This document shows, piece by piece, positions 1 to 10,900 of a DNA stretch of 64,000 nucleotides. Under the pieces are notes generated by a model. It saw nothing but the letters and a program-made list of their open reading frames with translations. It did not search any database and was not told where the DNA came from. The DNA comes from Acidobacteriota bacterium. Lineage in GTDB: Bacteria > Acidobacteriota > Blastocatellia > RBC074. Made by a program: the position numbers and the translations under genes. The DNA is taken from the NCBI GenBank assembly GCA_016196035.1, contig JACPYM010000023.1, forward strand, positions 1 to 64,000, given 5' to 3'. Within the stretch, counting starts at the first letter, position 1. Each line of letters begins with the position of its first letter.

Positions 1-1
1 G

Positions 2-244
2 CGGCGCAAGTATGAAGATGCCTACAAACAACAGGCCCTGGATTTGCTGCGGCTCGGCCAATCGGTGCCGACCGTCGCCCACGCCTTGGGGGTCGGGGAG
101 GGCGTGCTCTACAAATGGAAGCAGGCGCAACGGCCGGCCGCGCTTGACCAGGAGTTGGAGCAACTGCGGCAGAAGCTCAAGCAGGTCGAGACCGAGCGGG
201 ACAGCTTAAAAAAAGCCTTGAGCATTTTTTGCCGTTCGACGTGA
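2..244 (+). CDS. IS3 OrfA (HTH_Tnp_1-type helix-turn-helix protein), 5' partial
   Basis: The reading frame is open from the window edge and encodes the C-terminal part of an OrfA: a helix-turn-helix segment (roughly QSVPTVAHALGVGEGVLYKW) followed by a leucine-zipper-like coiled coil rich in E, L and K. A run of seven A residues at 208-214 sits in the phase (A AAA AAA) expected of a -1 slippery site. Slipping there leads directly into OrfB, as in IS3 elements that make an OrfAB fusion transposase. The protein would bind the terminal repeats. The true start is outside the window. Confidence 0.8.
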   Translation, partial: RRKYEDAYKQQALDLLRLGQSVPTVAHALGVGEGVLYKWKQAQRPAALDQELEQLRQKLKQVETERDSLKKALSIFCRST

Positions 245-976
245 GCCAGGTCTACCAAGTGATCGCCACACAAGCCGCGGCTTTTGCGGTCGCCGATCTT
301 TGGCAAAGCTTGGGGGTGAGCCGCCGCGGTTACTATGCTTGGCGGCAGCGCACGCCCGTGGTTGATCCGCTGACACCGCCGGTGCGCCAGGTGTTTCAGC
401 GCCACGCGCGGCGTTATGGCGTGCGGCGCGTGACGGCGGAGTTGCAAGCGCAGGGCCACGCGATTGGGCGGCGGCGCGTGCGCCGGATGCTGCGGGCTGA
501 GCAATTGCACGCGCTTCAACCCAAAAGCTTTGTGCCACGCACGACGGACTCACGCCACGGCGGGCGGCTGAGTCCGCCTCTGCTGGCGGGGCTAACGGAC
601 TCACGCCACGGCCAGGCGTTCGTAAGCGACCTCACGTACTGGCCGCTGCAAAATGGGGGCTGGGCCTTCCTGGCGACCGCGGGTCCTCTTGGCCGCCTGC
701 GGCTGCCAACAGAGTCTGAGCCGCGCGGGCGAGACCTATGACAATGCGGTTGCCGAAAGCCTTTTCTCACGCTACAAAGCGGAGTTGCTGGAAGGCGGGG
801 CCTTCCGCGACTTGGAGGAAGCACAACTGGAAACCTGCGCTTACATTGAAGGTTACTACAACCCCATCCGCCGTCACTCGGCGCTGGGTTATCTGAGCCC
901 GGACGAATTCGCACGGGCTTATTTTCAAAGAGCGCAAACTGAACCGCGCCCTAACCAAAAAAGGATCGAGCGCTAA
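229..976 (+). pseudogene. IS3 OrfB transposase (rve integrase core), internally deleted and frameshifted
   Basis: Frame 1 from about 229 to 690 encodes the HTH_21-like N-terminus and the start of the DDE core, with the first Asp in SDLTYW. The C-terminal part (QQSLSRAGETYDNAVAESLF, then [15 protein letters not shown]) continues in another frame from about 700 to the stop at 976. Compared with normal OrfB proteins, some 60-75 residues between GWAFLA and QQSLS are missing, including the HSDRG segment that carries the second catalytic Asp. A perfect 18-bp direct repeat (544-561 and 595-612) lies inside the ORF. The catalytic triad is therefore incomplete and the gene is dead. Confidence 0.85.
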
Positions 977-984
977 GAGAATTT

Positions 985-1011
985 GGTGTCCACGAAAACG
1001 TGACCACCTCA
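985..1011. repeat. Probable right terminal inverted repeat of the IS3 element
   Basis: Read inward from 1011, the sequence starts TGAGGTGGTCACG and continues to GGACACC. It begins with the 5'-TG typical of IS3 ends and lies a few bases after the OrfB stop. The left partner is outside the window, so the exact length and any target duplication cannot be checked. Confidence 0.6.
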
Positions 1012-2504
1012 AACAATTACTTCTCGGAAGCAGCCTCGCCTGTAAAAAAAGCGTAGGCGAGAGTGAAATAACGGTGTTAATTGAAAAACGTGTTCCTAGT
1101 TTTGATCCACGCGCCAGTTCTGACTCTGCGGCGGAGCGCTTTCGGCAGCTGGTTTTTAATGGCCTCACCCGTAAGGGAGGCAACTTTGAGCCAATACCTG
1201 ATTTAGCCGAGAGTTTCGAGTGCTCTCCTGATAATAAGGTTTTTACTTTTAAGTTACGCGACAAAATCAAATTTCATGACGGACGTTCCTTTTCTTCATT
1301 GGATGTCAAATACACCTTTGAAACTATGTTAAAAGATAAAAGTTTAATCAAAGGAGCTTCATTTGATCAAGATTTGTCGGCCATAGAGGTAGTTGACCCA
1401 TTAACGATTCGCTTTCATTGTCGAAATCCATTTCCAAGCCTTCCAAACGATTTAATTGCAGTCGGTATTATTCCTGAAGGAACGTCTGGGCAGCAAGCTA
1501 AGCTGCCAGTAGGTACTGGCCCATTCAAATTTGATAGCTATATTGAAGAGCAAGAGATTGTCTTAAAAGCCAACGATCAATACTTTGAAGGCCGCCCAGC
1601 ATTTGATCGGCTACGTATCAAAATTGTCCCTGATAACAGTACCCGCGAAGGGGAATTGCGAAAAGGCTCAGCAGATCTTGCCATAAACGCGGATCTCGAC
1701 CCCGTTACTATTGAGTCACTGCAAAAAGCTTCGGGGCTAAAAGTGATCATAATAGATGGCACTAACTTAGCTCACCTAGGAATTAATCTGCTTGACCCTA
1801 TTTTGAAGGACCAGCGCGTGCGCCAGGCTATTGCCTACGCGATTGACCGAGAAACTATCATTCGTGAAGTTTTTCGTGGGCAAGCAAAGCCCGCCGCAAG
1901 CTTGTTGCCAGTTACGCAATGGGCTTATGAGCAAAGCACACATGCCTATACACATGACGTGGCCCGAGCAACCCAGTTACTTGACGAAGCTGGTTATATA
2001 TCTGTCAATGGTCAGCCTAGGCTTAAATTGACGCTCAAAACCTCAACTCTGTCCATTGCGCGTAAGGTTGGTGAAATTTTACAAGCACAACTTAAACAAG
2101 CTGGCATTAGCCTCGACTTGCAATCGCTAGAGCGACAGAAGCTGACCCAAGATATGACCGACGGCAATTTTCAGCTTTACTACAACATTATGGTAGGCGG
2201 TAATCAAAGTACTGACATGTTCCGCTTTGTGTATCATTCGCGTTCGATTCCGCCAAATGGTCAAAATCGGTCGCGTTATAAGAATCCGCAAGTTGACAAA
2301 TTGATTGATGAAGCACAGACAGCAACGCGTGAGCGTCGCCAACAAATCTTTTCACAAATTCAAAAAACACTGGCGGACGAATTACCCCAAATTTACCTTT
2401 GGTATCAATCTGGCGTTATTGTGGAGAGCGAGCGTCTGTCCGAAATTAAACCTGACCCTTCTGGAGACTGGCGTATTGTAAGTCAGTTGAAAATATTGAA
2501 ATGA
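1011..2504 (+). pseudogene. ABC transporter substrate-binding protein, family 5 (peptide/nickel type), 5'-truncated by IS
   Basis: The body is a typical SBP_bac_5 protein: an N-terminal lobe with [18 protein letters not shown] and LDVKYTFE, a PVGTGPFKF motif, then [16 protein letters not shown] and a C-terminal [11 protein letters not shown]. Such proteins capture peptides or similar ligands for an ABC importer. Reading in frame upstream of the first possible start (GTG at 1074) gives [13 protein letters not shown], the hydrophobic end and Cys of a lipoprotein signal, and this frame runs straight into the IS end at 1011. The native start codon is therefore left of the IS. Any product begun at 1074 would lack export and lipidation. 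No permease genes follow. Confidence 0.85.
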
Positions 2505-2513
2505 GGCAAAACA

Positions 2514-2936
2514 ATGGGGAAAAAGCTTAGCGGTAAATGGGCGGTTTACGTGGGGCTTGAGAAGCTCGGGCGCTTGGCGACTATTGCAGCGGATGGGATG
2601 CCACATAATACACCAGTTTACTACGCTCTTCTTGATGGTGAGATTTTCATTGGCACTCAACGCGGGCGTAAGAAGTTTCGCAACTTGCAACAGAACCCCA
2701 ATGTTTGCCTTACCATTGATTCAACAGAGCAGCCCTATAGGGGAATCATGATTCAAGGCCAAGCTGAAATCATTACTGACGAGTTGCAGCATACCAGATT
2801 TCGGGAAGCCATCATTCATCGTTACTATGGCTCGTCCGACAACCCTGCCTGGCAATATGTGCAAAGCCTCGGTGCCTCGGTGGTATTCAAAATCAATGCC
2901 GGGAAGATTTACACCTGGGATTTTTCTCCAAACTAG
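2514..2936 (+). CDS. Pyridoxamine 5'-phosphate oxidase-like (PPOX) flavin/F420-type protein
   Basis: A 140-residue single-domain split-barrel protein. The N-terminal GRLATIAADGMPHNTPVYYA strand pair, the IFIGTQRGRKKFRNLQQNPNV segment and the closing GKIYTWDF are characteristic of PPOX-class F420/FMN-binding reductases. The substrate cannot be told from sequence. It starts 9 bases after the solute-binding gene stop on the same strand, so the two were probably cotranscribed; with the upstream gene decapitated its expression may now depend on the IS or internal promoters. Only a weak purine-rich sequence precedes the ATG. Confidence 0.8.
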   Translation: MGKKLSGKWAVYVGLEKLGRLATIAADGMPHNTPVYYALLDGEIFIGTQRGRKKFRNLQQNPNVCLTIDSTEQPYRGIMIQGQAEIITDELQHTRFREAIIHRYYGSSDNPAWQYVQSLGASVVFKINAGKIYTWDFSPN

Positions 2937-2963
2937 ATTCTTGCAGAAATTAGTATCAAAAGC

Positions 2964-2992
2964 TTGACGCCGACAGTTGCGAACCATATAGT
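2964..2992 (+). promoter_or_regulatory. Sigma70-type promoter of the ROK regulator gene
   Basis: TTGACG at 2964-2969 and TATAGT at 2987-2992 are separated by exactly 17 bases, about 37 bases before the ROK start codon. It is one of the best promoter matches in the window. A palindrome overlaps the -10 hexamer (separate entry). Confidence 0.65.
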
Positions 2993-2995
2993 TCG
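2980..2995. promoter_or_regulatory. Palindromic operator candidate over the -10 box
   Basis: CGAACCATATAGTTCG has matching CGAAC/GTTCG half sites around an AT-rich centre and covers the -10 hexamer. A further GTTCGAC half site occurs at 3015-3021, just before the ROK start. Position and symmetry fit an autorepression site for the adjacent ROK protein; this is inferred from geometry only. Confidence 0.45.
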
Positions 2996-3028
2996 ACCCT
3001 CAAACAAAGAATTTATGTTCGACAGTGG

Positions 3029-4246
3029 ATGATGCGAAAGATTGATCTGACTAATTTTCAGATAGCCCGAAGTGAAACTGCGCGCCACATTAACCGTCGT
3101 GTTATGCTTAACCTAATCAGGCAGCATCAACCCGTCTCACGGGCTGATTTGGCGCGTCATTCGGGATTGCAGCGCAGTACGGTCTCCATCATTACTGAGC
3201 AATTAATCAAAGAACGGTGGGTTACTGAAGGTGCTATTGGCCACGCTTTACGGGGACGCAAACCGCGGTTCTTACATCTAAATAAAGAACGCGTTGGAAT
3301 CTTCGGGGTCAATATTCGACCCGCCACGACAACGTTCGGCTTGGCTAACTTGGATGCGCATTTTCTTATGCAAGAGTCTATGCCAACGCTGGCAGACTCT
3401 CAGCAATTCATTAATGAATTGGGTAAGCGCATACGTCATGTGCTTCAGTCACATCCCGAAATTTCATACGAAGGCATAGGCGTGAGTTTACCTGGTCGAG
3501 TGAACTTGGCCACCCAGCAATTGGTCTTTGCTCCCAACTTAGGCTGGGGAACGGTTGATTTGAAAAAAGAGTTGGAATCGGCGACAGGCCTTCCGGTTGA
3601 ATTGGAAAATGCTGCTAACGCGTGTGCCTTGGCTGAAATTTGGTTCGGTCATCATTCAGACCAAGTACAAGATCTAATTGCCGTCACAGTTTCTGAGGGA
3701 ATTGGAGCTGGTATCATGGTTAATGGGCAGCTATTACTTGGTTCAAATGGCGCGGCTGGCGAATTTGGGCATGTTACCCTTATCGAAGATGGCTTAACCT
3801 GTCGCTGTGGCAATCGCGGCTGCTGGGAAATGTATGCGTCCAACTCTGCTGCCATACGTTATTACATGCAAGCCAATTCCCGTCCGCGCAATGGTAAAGC
3901 ACACCTTGCTGATGTTGAAACAGTACCAACATTTGAAGACATTTTACGATTAGCTGAGCATGGCGCCCCTAAGGCGATCCAGGCGCTGGAAACAATGGCG
4001 AGGCATATCGGTATGGGACTCGCCATCTTAGTGACGGGATTAGCTCCAGATGCAATTGTTGTCGTCGGAGAGATAACACGCGCCTGGCAGCAAGTTGGCC
4101 CAATTATCGAAACGGAAATCAAACGGCGTTGTTTTACACACGCCAAGTTGCGTCTTCACCCAACCGATCCTGCCAGTCAGCCACGACTGAGAGGAACAAT
4201 TGCCTTGGTTTTACAGAAGCATTTTGGGGCACCGTCTGTAGCTTGA
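3029..4246 (+). CDS. ROK-family transcriptional regulator (NagC/XylR/Mlc-like)
   Basis: A 405-residue regulator. Residues about 15-75 form a winged helix-turn-helix (ADLARHSGLQRSTVSIITEQL). The rest is a ROK sugar-kinase-like domain with an ENAANACALAE segment, GIGAGIMVNGQL, the ROK signature GAAGEFGHV and a zinc site CRCGNRGCWE. Family members repress sugar-utilisation genes and are released by a sugar ligand. Being the last gene before the xylan locus and on the same strand, it is a plausible controller of that locus. The start is the ATG at 3029 because an ATG at 3013 leads to an immediate stop. Confidence 0.88.
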   Translation: MMRKIDLTNFQIARSETARHINRRVMLNLIRQHQPVSRADLARHSGLQRSTVSIITEQLIKERWVTEGAIGHALRGRKPRFLHLNKERVGIFGVNIRPATTTFGLANLDAHFLMQESMPTLADSQQFINELGKRIRHVLQSHPEISYEGIGVSLPGRVNLATQQLVFAPNLGWGTVDLKKELESATGLPVELENAANACALAEIWFGHHSDQVQDLIAVTVSEGIGAGIMVNGQLLLGSNGAAGEFGHVTLIEDGLTCRCGNRGCWEMYASNSAAIRYYMQANSRPRNGKAHLADVETVPTFEDILRLAEHGAPKAIQALETMARHIGMGLAILVTGLAPDAIVVVGEITRAWQQVGPIIETEIKRRCFTHAKLRLHPTDPASQPRLRGTIALVLQKHFGAPSVA

Positions 4247-4740
4247 TTGATGATCCCTCAAAGCTTCTTTGACAAAAAGCCGTTAACCCACGGCATTTAC
4301 TCGCTCTACCATTTCTAAGTGGGTTGAGTTTAGCCCGGTCTTTACCAAGACCGGGAAAGGGTATGCTTTGACACCGGGGTCGCCGCGAAACTTCTATCAG
4401 AAGACATTGATTGTGGTAACGCAGCGGCTCCGGTTTTGTTACAGCAACACTTACCCGATCTTGAAGGGCCAAGCTAAGGTCAACCAAACTGATTTCACCA
4501 GAGCGATGGATGTTGGCTATTTTGTTGCAGAGGCAAACTAATCAATTAACCTGCTGCTGCAAAAGCGCCTAAACAACAATTCAATTGCTGGTAGAAACAC
4601 ATTCCATACGAAGGGATGAAAAGAAGGCTGGCAGTACCGCTGACCGGCAAGCCAAAAAACGTCAAGATGAATAATCTGGGATGAATAATCAGGTTGGAGG
4701 CAACTGATTCATCGCCATTCCACCGTTCTGGAAGGAGAAA
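4247..4740. other. Intergenic region before the xylan locus, possible coding remnant
   Basis: No convincing gene. 4334-4355 is a hairpin with 9-bp arms (CCCGGTCTT/AAGACCGGG) but no T-run. A stop-free stretch at 4287-4541 on + encodes about 85 residues with protein-like composition (for example KTGKGYALTPGSPRNFYQK) but has no start or recognisable family; it could be the tail of a lost gene. GATGAATAATC is repeated directly at 4666-4676 and 4680-4690. A Shine-Dalgarno AAGGAG at 4732-4737 serves the next gene. Confidence 0.4.
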
Positions 4741-6969
4741 ATGATGAAGATGCAATGGCAAAAGATGTTGTTTTTGATGGTTGCTTTGTCTTGCCTGGCC
4801 AAGGCGCAGGTTCTTTATGGCTCGCTCACAGGCAACATCACAGACCCGGCCGGAGCGGTCGTGGCAGGCGCCAAAATTGATGTATTGAATATCAGTACCG
4901 GTGTCTCACAAAGCGCAAGTACTGATGAGCGAGGCAGTTTTCAGTTCAATAACCTGCAAGCTGGTGTTTATAAGCTGACCGTAACAGCGCCGTCTTTTAA
5001 GACGATGGTGCAGGACAATCTTAAGATTGACGCGAATACCTCCCGACGGCTTGATACACAGTTAGAGGTCGGAGATGTGAGCAGTGCCGTTCAGATCAGC
5101 TCTGATGCACCTGTGCTACAAACTGAGCGCGCCGACATCAATGTTGTTCAAACGACGCGGCAGATCAATGACCTGCCCTTAACGGGCAGCGTCGGACGCA
5201 ATTACCAAAGTCTGATGGGGCTGGTGCCAGGGGCGATTAATCAGGGGGAGCAAAACTCCGCAGCCGGTAGCCCGCAGCGTTCCATCTCATTTAATGTAAA
5301 CGGTGTATCACGCCTGCAAAACAATACTCGTATTGATGGCTCTAGTGTCATCTATCCTTGGCTACCAACTAATACTGCTTATGTCCCGCCTGCCGAAGGC
5401 ATTCAAGAAGTCAGCATTGTCACGAATTCTTTCGATGCCGAGCAAGGGCTTGCCGGCGGTGCGGCGGTCAACGTCACGATCAAGACCGGAACCAATGGCG
5501 TGCACGGCGCGGGCTGGGGGTACGACACCAATAGTGCGACGGCAGCGCGCAACTATTTTCAGACGACACCGCAAGTGCCCAAGAGTATCGTCGCACAATA
5601 CGGCTATGCCGTGGGCGGGCCGATCATCAAGAACAAGTTGTTCTTTTTCACTGATCTAGAACGTAGCACTCAGCGGAATTTTGCGCGGGTTCTCTCTTAC
5701 AGCCTGGCGCCAGCCAGCCTGCGCCCTGGTGCGTCGGGCGCGGTGGATTTCAGCAGTACCGGCGTGACGGTTTACGATCCGGCCTCCAATGCCGACCCCT
5801 CGAAGCGGACGCCGTTCGCTAACAACATCGTCCCAGCCAATCGCGTTGATCCGGCGGCGCTCGAATTCATCAAGCGGTTACCGCAACCCACCGGGTCGGG
5901 GTTTGTCAACAACTACACCCCGACCGGCGTGGCCGAATTCAACCGCACCAACATTGACAGCAAGGTCAATTACAACGCGGGCGGAAAGCTGACGGCGTTT
6001 GGGCGCTACAGCATCTCGCCGACCCTCATTATTGACCCGCCGATTCTGGGCGATGCGGGTGGCGACGCGCTCAACGGCGGTCAATTAGGCACCGCTCCCG
6101 GACGCGTACAAATTGCTGGCGCGGGCGGGACCTACACGTTCAGCCCGGCTTTGATTCTGGACGCGAACGTCGGCTACACGCGCCAGCGGCTGGGGGCAGA
6201 GGCTTTCGACATTAATTCAAACTTTGGTTTGGATGTATTGAAAATCCCCGGCACGAACGGCCCGGATCGGTTGCAGGGCGGCGCGCCGTTTTTCAACGTC
6301 AGTGGTTGGGCCAATATGGGCAATTCCAACACGGGCAATCCGTTCCTGTTCCGCGACAATCAATACGTGGGCACCGCGAACCTGTCGTGGTTTCGTGGCG
6401 CACACTCATTGCGCTTCGGCCTGGATTACCAGAATCAACAGATCAATCACTTCCAACCGCAGGGCGGCACGTTTCAGACGGTACGCGGCACGTTCCAATT
6501 CAACGGCAACGCTACCCGCTTGCAAAACGGTCCTACGCCGACAGACACACGCTATAACTCGTGGGCGGATTTCCTGCTCGGGTTGCCCAGCGGCGCGGGC
6601 AAGGTGGATCAACTGCGCAATCCGAATGCGCTGCGCATACTTTCGTATGCCTTGTATGCGCGCGATCACTGGCAGGTGAATCGCAAGCTGACCGTAACCT
6701 ATGGCCTGCGTTGGGAGCGCTATCCGTTCCCCGACAAAGACAACACAGGCATCAATCGGTTTGACCCGGCGGACGGGAATGTATACACGGGCGGATTGAG
6801 TAACGTGCCGCGTAACACCGGCGCGAGTTCCGGGCCAGGCCACTTCCTGCCGCGCTTTGGCATTGCCTGGCGCGTGAATGACAAGTTGGTCGCGCGCGCA
6901 GGGTATGGGATGTCTACCGATCCGCGCCCATTCATTGATTTCCGCAACCCCACTTTTCAAGAATCATGA
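4741..6969 (+). CDS. TonB-dependent receptor, Oar-like with carboxypeptidase-regulatory domain, C-terminally truncated
   Basis: An outer-membrane receptor of the acidobacterial type. It has a signal peptide (about 1-22), a CarboxypepD_reg-like domain (about 27-110, GNITDPAGAVVAGAKIDV), a TonB plug (about 120-250) and the first part of the beta-barrel (GLDYQNQQ, YALYARDHWQVNRKLTVTYG). Family members run to about 1000-1200 residues; this one stops at 742 shortly after GYGMSTDPRPFIDFRN, so roughly the last third of the barrel is missing. Its stop overlaps the next start by 4 bases, suggesting a deletion that joined it to the GH35 gene. The first 650 bases are less GC-rich than the rest. Import of xylan oligosaccharides is inferred from context. 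Confidence 0.82.
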   Translation: MMKMQWQKMLFLMVALSCLAKAQVLYGSLTGNITDPAGAVVAGAKIDVLNISTGVSQSASTDERGSFQFNNLQAGVYKLTVTAPSFKTMVQDNLKIDANTSRRLDTQLEVGDVSSAVQISSDAPVLQTERADINVVQTTRQINDLPLTGSVGRNYQSLMGLVPGAINQGEQNSAAGSPQRSISFNVNGVSRLQNNTRIDGSSVIYPWLPTNTAYVPPAEGIQEVSIVTNSFDAEQGLAGGAAVNVTIKTGTNGVHGAGWGYDTNSATAARNYFQTTPQVPKSIVAQYGYAVGGPIIKNKLFFFTDLERSTQRNFARVLSYSLAPASLRPGASGAVDFSSTGVTVYDPASNADPSKRTPFANNIVPANRVDPAALEFIKRLPQPTGSGFVNNYTPTGVAEFNRTNIDSKVNYNAGGKLTAFGRYSISPTLIIDPPILGDAGGDALNGGQLGTAPGRVQIAGAGGTYTFSPALILDANVGYTRQRLGAEAFDINSNFGLDVLKIPGTNGPDRLQGGAPFFNVSGWANMGNSNTGNPFLFRDNQYVGTANLSWFRGAHSLRFGLDYQNQQINHFQPQGGTFQTVRGTFQFNGNATRLQNGPTPTDTRYNSWADFLLGLPSGAGKVDQLRNPNALRILSYALYARDHWQVNRKLTVTYGLRWERYPFPDKDNTGINRFDPADGNVYTGGLSNVPRNTGASSGPGHFLPRFGIAWRVNDKLVARAGYGMSTDPRPFIDFRNPTFQES

Positions 6970-8603
6970 CCAACACACTCTGGCGCAAGCCGCAGGTGAT
7001 TGTTTTTGCCGCTGTTTGCCTGGCCCTCGCAACTTGTTTCAGCCTTGTCTGCCGCGCGCAATCATCTGCGCTGCCACACCTGCGCCAGCAAGGCACGGCA
7101 ACGCAACTGATCGTGGATGACAAACCCTTTCTCGTGCGCGGCGGCGAATTGGGCAACTCGTCCTCGTCCAGCCTCGAATACATGCGCCCCATCTGGCCGA
7201 AACTCGCCGCCATGAAGCTCAACACCGTTCTCGTGCCGGTGTATTGGGAATTGCTCGAGCCGCTGGAGGGGCAATTCGATTTCACGCTAGTGGATGGCTT
7301 GCTGCAAGACGCGCGCAAGCACGGGCTGCGGCTGGTGCCGTTGTGGTTCGGCGCGTGGAAAAACAGCATGTCGTGTTACGCGCCGGCGTGGGTGAAAACC
7401 AATCAGCAGCGTTTCCCACGCGCCGAAGACAAAGCCGGCAGCGGCATGGAAATCCTTTCGCCGTTCAGTCAGGCAAACCTTGCTGCCGATGCGCGCGCCT
7501 TCGCCGCTTTCATGCGCCACCTGCGCGAAGTGGACAGCCGCGATTACACTGTCATCCTGGTGCAGGTCGAAAACGAGATCGGCATGATTCCCGACGCGCG
7601 TGACCGCAGCGCGCTTGCCAACAAGCTATTCAGCCAAGCCGTGCCGCTTGAATTGCTGGGCTACCTCGAACAACACCGCGAATCGCTGAGGCCCGAATTG
7701 CGCACCGCGTGGGGCAACTCGCAATTCAAAACGCGCGGCACTTGGGAAGAAGTGTTTGGCGCGGGCGCAGCGACTGACGAGCTTTTCATGGCTTGGCATT
7801 TTGCGCGTTACACCAATCGCGTGGCCGAACTCGGCAAGGCTGAATATCCCTTGCCAATGTATGTCAATGCCGCGCTGATTCGTCCGAATTACCAACCCGG
7901 GCAATATCCGAGCGCTGGGCCGCTGCCGCATCTGCTGGACGTTTGGCGTGCCGCCGCGCCGCAAATTGATTTCCTGTCGCCTGACATTTACTTCCCGAAC
8001 TTCATGGAATGGGCGCGGAAATACGACCAGTCCGGCAACCCGCTTTTCATTCCAGAAGTAGGCCCCAGTCCACAGAACGCTGTCCAGGCGCTTTATGCCG
8101 TGGCGCAACACGATGCGCTGGGCTTCAGTCCCTTCAGCATCGAAAACCTCGCCGATCCAGCGCGCGGCCTGCTCGCGGGCGGTTACGATCTATTGGCGCA
8201 ACTCACGCCGTTGCTTCTTGCGCATCAAGGAAAGAAGGAGATGGCCGGACTGTTGACGGAAAGCGCCGAGCAGCGCGTGCCGCAGCAAATACGCTTGGGT
8301 GGCTACACGCTGAACGTTACATACGAGCGGGCCTCTGCTGAGGCTATTTCCGGCGGGCTGGCAATCGCCCTAGCGCCCGACGAGTTTCTCTTTGCGGGAA
8401 CAAGTCTGGTGGTTACGTTCGAGGCTCACACGCCTGGCGCGCCGCTGGTGGGTATTCTGTCCGCGCAGGAAGGCAAATATATCAGCGGTCAGTGGCAACC
8501 GGGGCGCTGGCTGAACGGCGATCAGACCCATCAAGGGCGGCATTTGCGGTTGCCGCCGGGCCGCTTCGACATTCAACGCATTAAGCTGTACCGCTACCGT
8601 TGA
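6966..8603 (+). CDS. GH35-type beta-galactosidase-like glycoside hydrolase (DUF5597-like C-terminus)
   Basis: A 545-residue exported hydrolase with a signal peptide (about 1-32, ending CRAQ). The TIM-barrel part contains GGELGNSSSSS, NTVLVPVYWELLEPLEGQFD and the acid/base Glu in LVQVENEIG; the likely nucleophile Glu is in LFIPEVG. The C-terminal 150 residues form a beta-rich domain like DUF5597. Family members act on beta-galactosides and sometimes other pentose or hexose side chains, so removal of xylan or xyloglucan decorations is a reasonable guess. The ATG lies inside the end of the truncated receptor gene and has no clear Shine-Dalgarno, which fits loss of its original upstream region. 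Confidence 0.82.
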   Translation: MTNTLWRKPQVIVFAAVCLALATCFSLVCRAQSSALPHLRQQGTATQLIVDDKPFLVRGGELGNSSSSSLEYMRPIWPKLAAMKLNTVLVPVYWELLEPLEGQFDFTLVDGLLQDARKHGLRLVPLWFGAWKNSMSCYAPAWVKTNQQRFPRAEDKAGSGMEILSPFSQANLAADARAFAAFMRHLREVDSRDYTVILVQVENEIGMIPDARDRSALANKLFSQAVPLELLGYLEQHRESLRPELRTAWGNSQFKTRGTWEEVFGAGAATDELFMAWHFARYTNRVAELGKAEYPLPMYVNAALIRPNYQPGQYPSAGPLPHLLDVWRAAAPQIDFLSPDIYFPNFMEWARKYDQSGNPLFIPEVGPSPQNAVQALYAVAQHDALGFSPFSIENLADPARGLLAGGYDLLAQLTPLLLAHQGKKEMAGLLTESAEQRVPQQIRLGGYTLNVTYERASAEAISGGLAIALAPDEFLFAGTSLVVTFEAHTPGAPLVGILSAQEGKYISGQWQPGRWLNGDQTHQGRHLRLPPGRFDIQRIKLYRYR

Positions 8604-8605
8604 AC

Positions 8606-8661
8606 AGGGCTTTTGCAAAGTCGCAGCGCGAGCGCTCGCGCTGCGACTTTGCAAAAGCCCT
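8606..8661. repeat. Perfect 56-bp palindrome without spacer
   Basis: Two perfect 28-base arms meet at 8633/8634 (arm begins AGGGCTTTTGCAAAGTCGCA and ends GCGCGAGC). It starts 3 bases after the GH35 stop and ends 61 bases before the GH67 start. It could act as a transcription-attenuating or mRNA-stabilising hairpin, or be a REP-like element. There is no T-tract, so it is not a standard terminator. Confidence 0.85.
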
Positions 8662-8721
8662 TTACCGTTGCTTCCCTCGTGAGTTTGCGGGGAACCAAAG
8701 CCCTTGGAAGGGAGAGTGAGA

Positions 8722-10872
<2,151 letters not shown>

Positions 10873-10900
10873 GGCTGCTGTAGCTGCAAATAATCTCAAC

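Larger units (their letters stand above)
1..1011 (+). mobile_element. IS3-family insertion sequence, right-hand part, decayed
   Basis: The segment carries an OrfA tail, an overlapping OrfB in the -1 frame and a terminal inverted-repeat-like end, which is the IS3 arrangement. The left end lies outside the window. OrfB is broken by an internal deletion and frameshift, so the copy cannot transpose by itself. The right end falls inside the signal-peptide region of a solute-binding lipoprotein gene. Base composition is distinctly more GC-rich than the genes immediately to the right, consistent with insertion into a different sequence background. Confidence 0.88.

Noticed and set aside
4334-4355. 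Hairpin as a terminator for the ROK gene
   Set aside because: It is about 90 bases after the stop, is not followed by a T-run on either strand, and sits inside a stop-free stretch that may be an old coding remnant.
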